Below are positions 1 through 5,145 of a DNA stretch of 6,015 nucleotides, one piece after another (position 1 is the first letter of the stretch; every line of letters starts with the position of its first letter). The notes beneath the pieces were generated by a model. That model saw only the letters and a program-made list of their open reading frames with translations, did no database searches and was not told where the DNA came from. Source of the stretch: Gemmatimonadota bacterium (GTDB lineage: Bacteria; Gemmatimonadota; Gemmatimonadetes; Longimicrobiales; Longimicrobiaceae). The stretch covers positions 1-6,015 of the forward strand of contig JAHWJV010000240.1 in assembly GCA_019348265.1 (NCBI GenBank). Reading direction: 5' to 3'. A program made the translations under genes and the position numbers.

Positions 1-88
1 GCAGGCTCTCTCGACGGTGCGCCCGTCGCTGGACCCGGGTCAGGTCGCCGCGCTCGAGATGTACGCGCGGCACCGCGCCGAGCGCTAG
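1..88 (+). CDS. C-terminal end of a plus-strand protein, probably an AAA+ ATPase (partial)
   Basis: Only the last 28 codons are present, read from base 2 to a TAG at 86-88; the gene begins left of the window. The visible peptide has the core VRPSLDPGQVAALEMYARHR. A 'VRPSL' motif followed by an acidic or amphipathic helix is how many AAA+ ATPases with a Vps4/FtsH-like C-terminal helix end, so that family is the best guess. Codons have the G/C third-position bias of a real gene, and the stop interlocks with the stop of the minus-strand fragment next to it. No ATPase catalytic motif lies in the window, so function rests on a short tail: fairly sure it codes, unsure what. Confidence 0.5.
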   Translation, partial: QALSTVRPSLDPGQVAALEMYARHRAER

Positions 89-1262
89 GGCCTCGCGTCG
101 GCGACCACCCAGACGTGGTCGCCGTCGGGGTCGCGCAGCGAGCACAGGAACGGCGCGCCGGGCATCTGCGTCGGCGCGGCGTCGAGGTCGTCGATCCCCG
201 CCGATGGCCAGGACCGGCGAGCCGCCGCTTCATCGCCGGACAGAGCGACGTGAGCAGCTCCACCACGCCGGCCGGTCCCTCGACGACCACGTCCGCGCGG
301 TCCCGCAGCGGCGGCAGGTGGAGAGTGATCACGTTGAGGCGGTAGTACAGATCTCCGCGGAAGCTGCCCCGCCGGATCTCCTCCTCGAGGTCCCGATTCG
401 TCGCGGCGATGATGCGCACGTCGATCGGGACGGCCTCTGTCGCGCCGACGGGAATCACCTCCCGCTCCTGAAGCGCGCGCAGCAGCTTCACCTGCGTGGC
501 CGCCGACATCTCTCCGACCTCGTCGAGGAAGAAAGTGCCCGCGCGGGCGGCGACGAAGAGCCCTTCCTTGTCGCGAACCGCTCCCGTGAACGACCCCTTC
601 ACATGACCGAAGAGCTCGGATTCCAGGAGGTTCTCGGGGAGCGCGCCGCAGTTGATCGAGACGAACGGCCCACTGGTCCGCTCCGACAGCGCATGGATGT
701 AGCGCGCGACGACCTCCTTGCCCGTACCGGACTCGCCCGAGATGAGGACGGTGGAATCCGTGGGCGCCACCGTCTCCGCGAGCTGCACCACGTCGATGAA
801 GGAACGGCTCTTCCCTATCGGACGCACCACCTGGGCGCTGGCGTCGCGGCGGCGGATCTCGCGCTTGAGCGCCTGGTTCTCCTGCTTCAGCTGGCGCGAC
901 TCGGCGGCCCTCCGGCAGATGACCAGTAGCTCGTCGTTCGCGAACGGCTTCTGGATGTAGTGGTAAGCCCCCTGGTTGACCGCCTGGATCGCGCTCTGGA
1001 GCGACGCCTGCGCCGTCATCAGGATGACGGGGATGGTCGCGTCGATCTCGCGAGCGGTGTTGAGAATCTCGATCCCGCCTACACCGGGCATGCGGATGTC
1101 CGTGATGATGAAATCGGGGCGGTTGTTGTCCAACCAATCCAGCCCCTGCTGGCCGCCCACCGCGGTATGCACCTCGAACCCGTCGCGCTTCAGGAGAATG
1201 CGAAGAGTGTCGAGGATGGACGTCTCGTCGTCGACGATCAGGACCTTCGGGGCGGTGCTCAC
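1..1262 (-). CDS. NtrC-family sigma54-dependent response regulator, C-terminally disrupted
   Basis: The start is GTG at 1262-1260; the first in-frame ATG is at residue 58, inside the receiver core. Residues 1-120 form a receiver domain with acidic D11/D12, phospho-acceptor D55 in ITDIRMPG, T83 and K105 in QKPF. A charged, probably coiled linker follows (about 121-141). The AAA+ sigma54-interaction domain then shows Walker A GESGTGKE (176-183), the sigma54-contact loop GSFTGA (223-228), Walker B FFLDEVGE (244-251), AATNRDL (286-292) and LYYRLNV (305-311). Family similarity ends at residue 324 (LPPLRDRAD, base 291). The frame stays open to base 1, but the rest is unlike NtrC. Missing are the rest of the AAA+ domain with the GNVREL segment and the Fis-type DNA-binding helix-turn-helix, so this product could not bind an enhancer. 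It overlaps the kinase gene by 4 bases and is its obvious phosphotransfer partner, as in PilS/PilR and NtrB/NtrC pairs. Confidence 0.85.
   Translation of the reverse strand, partial: MSTAPKVLIVDDETSILDTLRILLKRDGFEVHTAVGGQQGLDWLDNNRPDFIITDIRMPGVGGIEILNTAREIDATIPVILMTAQASLQSAIQAVNQGAYHYIQKPFANDELLVICRRAAESRQLKQENQALKREIRRRDASAQVVRPIGKSRSFIDVVQLAETVAPTDSTVLISGESGTGKEVVARYIHALSERTSGPFVSINCGALPENLLESELFGHVKGSFTGAVRDKEGLFVAARAGTFFLDEVGEMSAATQVKLLRALQEREVIPVGATEAVPIDVRIIAATNRDLEEEIRRGSFRGDLYYRLNVITLHLPPLRDRADVVVEGPAGVVELLTSLCPAMKRRLAGPGHRRGSTTSTPRRRRCPARRSCARCATPTATTSGWSPTRGPSARRGAARTSRARRPDPGPATGAPSREP
85..258 (-). pseudogene. C-terminal fragment of a VOC (glyoxalase/bleomycin-resistance-like) family protein
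   Basis: The frame ending at the TAG at 87-85 reads HVALSGDEAAARR, then AGIDDLDAAPTQMPGAPF, then LRDPDGDHVWVV. This order (a His-containing strand, an acidic helix ending in AG, a loop, then F-x-x-x-RDPDG followed by a hydrophobic strand) matches the last beta-alpha-beta-beta-beta half of the vicinal oxygen chelate fold. About 57 residues are visible where a full protein has about 120-140. The start and first half are absent: upstream, the DNA codes for NtrC in a different frame (offset by -1). The frame itself stays open further upstream, but there it is only a shadow of NtrC. The stop overlaps the convergent gene's stop in CTAG. The VOC assignment is a pattern match; substrate cannot be told. 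Confidence 0.5.
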
Positions 1263-3022
1263 AGGGGGTGAGGCTCCTCTTGATGAGACGTGGTGAGAGA
1301 TGGCGCCGCGTCTACCCTGCCGGCCCCCGCGGGAAGGCTGGGAAGAGCGGGAAGGTACAGGGTGAAGGTCGCGCCGATGCCGGTGTTCGCGTGTCCGTTG
1401 TCGACGAAGATCGCACCGGAATGCGCCTCGACCGCGCGCTGGACAAGCGCAAGGCCGAGGCCGCTTCCTCCCGGCCGCCGGGTGAAGAACGGGTCGAAGA
1501 TGCTGTCCACGATCGCCTCGGGCACGCCCGGGCCCGAATCCGTCACCGTGACGCGGATGAGGCTGAGCGCGCCGAGCGCCGGGGAGAGCAGATCGGAGCG
1601 GACCTCGTCGAGCGAGAGGCGAACCTCTCCGGGCGCGCCGGCCCACTGCACGGCATTGAGGACCAGGTTGAACATCGCCCGGTGCAGCAGATCTTCCGCC
1701 CCCCGGATGCGCAGCTGATCCACAGCCTCGGGAACGCTGACTTCGATGGTTCGGCCCTGGGCGTCCGGATGGCTGCGCACGAGCTGGACGACGTCTCTGA
1801 CGAGTGGGAGAAGGTCGACGGGCTCCGGGGCGGTCACCTTCACCCGGGCGAAATCGATGAACTCCGTGAGCAGCCGGCTGAGGCGATCCGACTCGCGCAT
1901 CACCAGGGCCTTCAGCAGCTGGTCGTCATCTCGGTCGATCTGCCCGGAGGCAATCTGCTCGACTGCGCTGCGGATCGAGGCGAGCGGGTTCTTGATCTCA
2001 TGCGCGAGCGAGGCGCTCAGCCCGGCGATCGCCTCGAGCCGCTCTGCGCGGCGGCGCAGGGCCTCGACCCGCTTCTTCTCGGTGATGTCCTGGAAGATGG
2101 CGGTAACGACCGGATGAGCTTCGCCCAGCCGGTCCACCAGCGTGGTGCTCACCCCGAGGACGAAGGAGTCTTCCGCCGCCGGACTGGTCTCGAAGCGGTG
2201 CAGTGCCAGCTGGTCGCGCGCCGAGCGCGAGAGAACCTCTCCGAGCCCCGGCGCGATCTCGTCCAGGTGTTCCAGCACGGGCTTCCCCACCCAGTCCTCG
2301 CTCGAAACGTCCAGCATCTCCTCGGCGGCGGGGTTCATGTAGACCAGCGCCCCCTCCCCGTCGACGGTGAGCACACCGGTGTTCATCGTGTTGAGGATGT
2401 CGCTCGTATCCAGGCGTAGCTGGGCCAGCTCGGTCTGGACCTCGCCGAGCGCGGTGCCGGCCGCGCGCAGGCGCGCGCCGAGATAGCCGGTCACCAGCGC
2501 CACGATCACGAACAGACCGATCTGGAAGCCGACCGCGCTCTCCAGCGTCCCGCCCGAACCCCAGATCGTGCTCGCGAGGTACAGCGCGATCGCGAGCAGG
2601 CCGACGAGGGTCCCGCCACGCACCGTCAGAAGGAGCGCGGCGACTCCGAGGAGAAGGATGTAGAGCGGCGCGAAAGCGCTCTCCGCGCCGCCCGTCGCCT
2701 GGACGACCAGAGTCACCAGCAGGGCGTCGAAGATGAGCTGCCCGTACAGAAAGGTTTCGCCGGGCGGCCGGTGCCGCCGGTGCGTGTGCCAGAAGGAGAG
2801 GCCGGCGAAAAGGAACGCGAACAGCGCGACCGGCTCGGCGATGCGGTCGACGAAGCGAGAGGCGTCGGGGGTGGGCGCGAAGAGGGCGGCCCCGAGAAGG
2901 ACGCGGCCGACGTACAGCCACCGGACGACGCGGTGTGGCTCTGGGAGCTCGGACGAATGCGGCCGCGCGCGCTGCGGCGGGTCAGACGGGCTGGAGGAGC
3001 GGCTGTGGGTGTGCGATTTCAT
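1259..3022 (-). CDS. Membrane sensor histidine kinase, PilS/NtrB-like (six TM segments, PAS, HisKA, HATPase)
   Basis: This 587-residue kinase begins at ATG 3022-3020. Residues 1-30 are a polar Ser/Pro/Arg-rich cytoplasmic tail. Six hydrophobic segments follow (about 35-50, 62-79, 92-109, 118-133, 137-153, 163-181) with a GGAES loop between the third and fourth, as in PilS-type sensors. After a helical linker (182-205) comes a PAS domain (about 206-315, with MNPAAEEML). HisKA has the phospho-accepting H341 in HEIKNPL. The ATPase has N-box FNLVLNAVQ (451-459), G1 box DSGPGV (495-500), FDPFF (509-513) and G2 box GGSGLGLALV (518-527). All catalytic motifs are intact. The layout matches PilS, partner of PilR, but no pilus gene is in view, so the signal and regulon are unknown. 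A start at 3154 is possible on paper but adds 44 residues with no family character that overlap the neighbouring gene. No strong Shine-Dalgarno precedes 3022. The stop overlaps the regulator start. Confidence 0.9.
   Translation of the reverse strand: MKSHTHSRSSSPSDPPQRARPHSSELPEPHRVVRWLYVGRVLLGAALFAPTPDASRFVDRIAEPVALFAFLFAGLSFWHTHRRHRPPGETFLYGQLIFDALLVTLVVQATGGAESAFAPLYILLLGVAALLLTVRGGTLVGLLAIALYLASTIWGSGGTLESAVGFQIGLFVIVALVTGYLGARLRAAGTALGEVQTELAQLRLDTSDILNTMNTGVLTVDGEGALVYMNPAAEEMLDVSSEDWVGKPVLEHLDEIAPGLGEVLSRSARDQLALHRFETSPAAEDSFVLGVSTTLVDRLGEAHPVVTAIFQDITEKKRVEALRRRAERLEAIAGLSASLAHEIKNPLASIRSAVEQIASGQIDRDDDQLLKALVMRESDRLSRLLTEFIDFARVKVTAPEPVDLLPLVRDVVQLVRSHPDAQGRTIEVSVPEAVDQLRIRGAEDLLHRAMFNLVLNAVQWAGAPGEVRLSLDEVRSDLLSPALGALSLIRVTVTDSGPGVPEAIVDSIFDPFFTRRPGGSGLGLALVQRAVEAHSGAIFVDNGHANTGIGATFTLYLPALPSLPAGAGRVDAAPSLTTSHQEEPHPL
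1274..1281 (-). promoter_or_regulatory. Shine-Dalgarno for the response regulator, inside the kinase gene
   Basis: The minus strand reads AAGAGGAG here, 11 bases before the GTG start at 1262. The spacing is slightly long, but the start shares GTGA with the kinase stop (TGA at 1261-1259), so translation is probably also coupled to the kinase. This supports GTG as the true start. Confidence 0.55.
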
Positions 3023-3056
3023 TATCGCCGGGGGCGGGGGGACGCCCGAGAATATT

Positions 3057-3085
3057 GCCCGGGTGGCGTCGTTCCGCCACCGGGC
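3057..3085 (-). terminator. Strong stem-loop between zinc-ribbon gene and kinase gene
   Basis: Bases 3057-3068 and 3075-3085 pair as an 11-bp GC-rich stem with one bulged G (3063) and a six-base loop (3069-3074). It lies 14 bases past the stop of the zinc-ribbon gene and 35 bases before the kinase start. In the minus direction it is followed by AATATT and then C/G, not a proper run of T, so it may be a weak intrinsic terminator, a processing site or an attenuator in the kinase leader. The fold is clear by eye; its role is inferred. Confidence 0.5.
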
Positions 3086-3098
3086 GCGCCGGCTGCCG

Positions 3099-3362
3099 TC
3101 AATGCTGACGGCGACCGACCGGTCGGGCGGCCCAGCGCCAACGCATGCGTCCACGCCAACCGCAGCGCGTGCATTCGCCGACGCTGGTGGCCGCCAGCGC
3201 GGGCACCCACCGCGCCGCGTAGCACTCCGAGATCGGCCGCGTCGTTCTCTGGCAGGTAGGACAGGAAGGGGCCTCCGGCAGCCGGTGCACGTACAGCTGC
3301 ACCATCGCGGGAAACATCAGGACCACAATGACGACGCCGATCGTCCAGAAATCGATGCTCAT
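3099..3362 (-). CDS. Small membrane-anchored zinc-ribbon protein (hypothetical)
   Basis: This is an 87-residue protein I cannot assign to a named family. Residues 5-25 (from FWTIGVVIVVLMFP) form one hydrophobic segment near the N-terminus, probably a membrane anchor. A cytoplasmic-type zinc ribbon follows: CPTC at 34-37 and CTRCGW at 64-69, a CxxC pair spaced 26 residues apart, with an extra C47. The tail is rich in Arg and Trp. Start: ATG at 3362-3360; AAGGAG lies three bases upstream, a tight but usable spacing, while a TTG immediately before the ATG is too close to that site. The TGA is at 3101-3099. It sits alone between the importer operon and the two-component genes, in the same direction as both. 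The anchor and paired CxxC motifs argue for a real gene rather than a chance frame. Role unknown. Confidence 0.7.
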   Translation of the reverse strand: MSIDFWTIGVVIVVLMFPAMVQLYVHRLPEAPSCPTCQRTTRPISECYAARWVPALAATSVGECTRCGWRGRMRWRWAARPVGRRQH

Positions 3363-3365
3363 CAA

Positions 3366-3371
3366 CTCCTT
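3366..3371 (-). promoter_or_regulatory. Shine-Dalgarno AAGGAG for the zinc-ribbon gene
   Basis: The minus strand reads AAGGAG followed by TTG and then ATG. It is the best ribosome-binding match in the intergenic region and supports translation of the small gene from 3362. Confidence 0.6.
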
Positions 3372-3386
3372 CGCCCGTCTGAATCG

Positions 3387-3414
3387 AACTCTTCTTACGC
3401 CTCACCAAAGAGTT
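3387..3414. repeat. 7-bp inverted repeat AACTCTT/AAGAGTT with 14-base spacer
   Basis: AACTCTT at 3387-3393 and AAGAGTT at 3408-3414 are perfect inverted copies, in the gap between the permease stop and the zinc-ribbon start. Half-sites with centres 21 bases apart (two helical turns) are compatible with a dimeric regulator binding one face of DNA, or with a weak hairpin in the leader of the small gene. No regulator is known; a 7-bp repeat can arise by chance. Confidence 0.3.
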
Positions 3415-3429
3415 ACCCCGGTCCGGGGT
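3415..3429 (-). terminator. Short GC hairpin downstream of the ABC permease
   Basis: The minus strand reads ACCCCGGACCGGGGT, a 6-bp stem with a three-base loop, 36 bases past the permease stop. It is followed by AACTCTTT, which is T-rich but not a clean run. It could end the importer transcript before the zinc-ribbon gene. It directly abuts the 3387-3414 inverted repeat. Confidence 0.35.
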
Positions 3430-3465
3430 GCACGATCCATTCCCGGCGGCTGCGCGGAGGAGGTC

Positions 3466-5145
3466 TCAGAGCCCGCGAGCGTCGCCGCTGACCGATCGAT
3501 AGCCGAAAAGGAAGACGATGGCCATCAGGGCGATCAGGAGGACGCCATACGCAGCCGCGCCGCCGAAGTTGAAGGCGCGCAGCTCGGACAGGATCGCCAT
3601 GGAGATCGGCTGCGTCCGATAGGTATACAGGAGGATGGAGGCGACGAACTCACCGAGCGCGGTGACGAAGGCCAGCAGCGCGCCCGCGACCAGGCCGGGC
3701 AGGATCAGCGGAATGGCGATACGGCGAAGCGTGGTCGCCCACGATGCGCCGAGCGAGGCGGCCGCCTCCTCGAGCACCGGATCGAACTGCTGGTAGCTGG
3801 TCATCGCGGCGCGCGTCACCAGCGGGATGTTACGGATGAAGTAGGCCAGCGGCAGGATCGCGAAGGTGCCGATCAGCACGAACCGCCCTGCCAGCGGCTG
3901 GTTGACGCTGAAGGTCATCGCCAGGGCGATGGCGAGCACGGTCCCCGGCAGCGCCCACGGGAGGATCACCAGCGCTCCGAGTGCCCCCCGGCCGCGGAAG
4001 CGCCGGCGAACGATCAGATGCGCGATGGGCAGCGCGAGCACCACGTTTGCGAGCGTCGCCAGCGTCGCCATCCTGAGCGAGTTCATCACCGGGCGTAGCA
4101 TGTCCTGCTCGGTGAAGAGGGAGCGGTAATTCCCCATCGAGTACTCCGGAGGCACGAACTGCGTCGTCCAGCTCCCCTCGGGGACGAAGGAAACGAGGAG
4201 GACGGTCGCGTGCGGGAGGAGGAGGAATCCCACGAGCGCGGAGGCGAGCGCCGAGAGGGTCAGGCGACGCGCGCGGCTCTCGATGGGCCGCGCCACCGCG
4301 GGGGCGGTGCCCTTCCCGGCCCCGGTGTAGCTTCGCGATGTCTCGTACCTCTGCAGCAGCACCAGGAAGACGATGGACACCGCCGCGAGGATCACCGTTT
4401 CGACTGCGGCCATCTCCATGTCGCCGTTCAGCTTGCTCGCGAACACCTGCGTGGTCAGCACGCGGTAGCCACCGCCGAAGACGTACGGAGCGCTGAACGA
4501 GGCCATGGAGGTCATGAAGACCAGCAGCGCGGCTCCGGTCAGCGCCGGGCCGAGCATGGGCAGAGTGACGCGCCGGAGCGTCGTAAGACGCGAGGCACCG
4601 AGCGCTGCGGCGGCTTCGGAGTGCGAGTCGTCCAGCCGCGCGAGAGCGGCGCTCGTGAACATGAAGAAGTACACGTACATCGTGTACGCATGCACGAGCA
4701 GGATGGCCCACGCCCCCGTGAGCTGCCAGGGAGCGCTTTCCAACCGGAAGAGCACCTGGACCGCGCGCGCGAGGAAGCCGCTCTCCCCGTACAGGAAGAC
4801 GAACGCGATGACGCCGACCAGCGGCGGCAGCAGCACAGGAAGCGCCGCGAGCCCGCCGAGGATGCGCCGTCCGGGGAAGTCGTAGCGCGTGAAGAGGAAT
4901 GCTAGCGGAACGCCGATGAGCGCGGAGAGAACCACGCTGGCGAGGCTGATCCAGACGCTGTTCCAGAGCGCCTCGCGCTCCGAGATGCTCTGGAAGAAGC
5001 GGACGTAGTGGCCGAACGGGCCCCCGGCGCCGCCCTGAAACGAGTCCCGCAGGACGAACAGGTTCGGGTAGAGGACCAGCCAGAAGAGGAGCAGGATGAT
5101 GGGGGCTGCGAGCCAGTAGACGCTGCGGCGCCGGCCGCCGCTCAT
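3466..5145 (-). CDS. Fused two-domain ABC importer permease, ferric-iron/thiamine type (FbpB/ThiP-like)
   Basis: This 559-residue inner-membrane protein carries two copies of the binding-protein-dependent permease domain in one chain. The first half spans about 10-265 and the second about 295-550, joined by a polar Ala/Gly/Arg linker (268-294). Each half has the EAA loop that docks to the ATPase: EAAAALGAS from 177 with ..TLPMLGP after it, and EEAAASLGAS (459-468) with IAIPLILPG after it. The N-terminus has a first membrane segment at about 10-30. Fused double permeases of this length are typical of Fe(III) (FbpB/HitB/AfuB), thiamine (ThiP) and some phosphonate or polyamine-like systems. The sequence alone does not fix the substrate, though the iron type is my first guess. 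Start ATG 5145-5143 overlaps the ATPase stop as ATGA, and GGAG lies 7 bases upstream. The gene looks complete and undamaged. No substrate-binding protein gene is in the window. Confidence 0.88.
   Translation of the reverse strand: MSGGRRRSVYWLAAPIILLLFWLVLYPNLFVLRDSFQGGAGGPFGHYVRFFQSISEREALWNSVWISLASVVLSALIGVPLAFLFTRYDFPGRRILGGLAALPVLLPPLVGVIAFVFLYGESGFLARAVQVLFRLESAPWQLTGAWAILLVHAYTMYVYFFMFTSAALARLDDSHSEAAAALGASRLTTLRRVTLPMLGPALTGAALLVFMTSMASFSAPYVFGGGYRVLTTQVFASKLNGDMEMAAVETVILAAVSIVFLVLLQRYETSRSYTGAGKGTAPAVARPIESRARRLTLSALASALVGFLLLPHATVLLVSFVPEGSWTTQFVPPEYSMGNYRSLFTEQDMLRPVMNSLRMATLATLANVVLALPIAHLIVRRRFRGRGALGALVILPWALPGTVLAIALAMTFSVNQPLAGRFVLIGTFAILPLAYFIRNIPLVTRAAMTSYQQFDPVLEEAAASLGASWATTLRRIAIPLILPGLVAGALLAFVTALGEFVASILLYTYRTQPISMAILSELRAFNFGGAAAYGVLLIALMAIVFLFGYRSVSGDARGL

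Noticed and set aside
243..293. The NtrC frame past the break reads ADVVVEGPAGVVELLTSL, reminiscent of the end of HAD-family phosphatases
   Set aside because: Only 18 residues, no stop follows, and the same bases partly encode the VOC-like HVALSG strand in another frame. It may be a third fragment or coincidence, so it is not annotated.
1268..2419. Long plus-strand open frame opposite the histidine kinase (and similar ones at 204-929, 3328-4098 and 4210-4905)
   Set aside because: These are antisense shadows of well-supported minus-strand genes, created by high GC at third positions; the translations are Arg/Gly/Glu-rich with no domain pattern.
3047..3052. TATTCT-like -10 element before the kinase gene (minus strand)
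   Set aside because: Only a 4/6 match and no recognisable -35 at the right distance; it overlaps the tail of the hairpin.
3020..3154. Upstream start for the kinase at 3154
   Set aside because: The added 44 residues overlap the zinc-ribbon gene and the hairpin and have no family character; ATG at 3022 gives a normal-length sensor.
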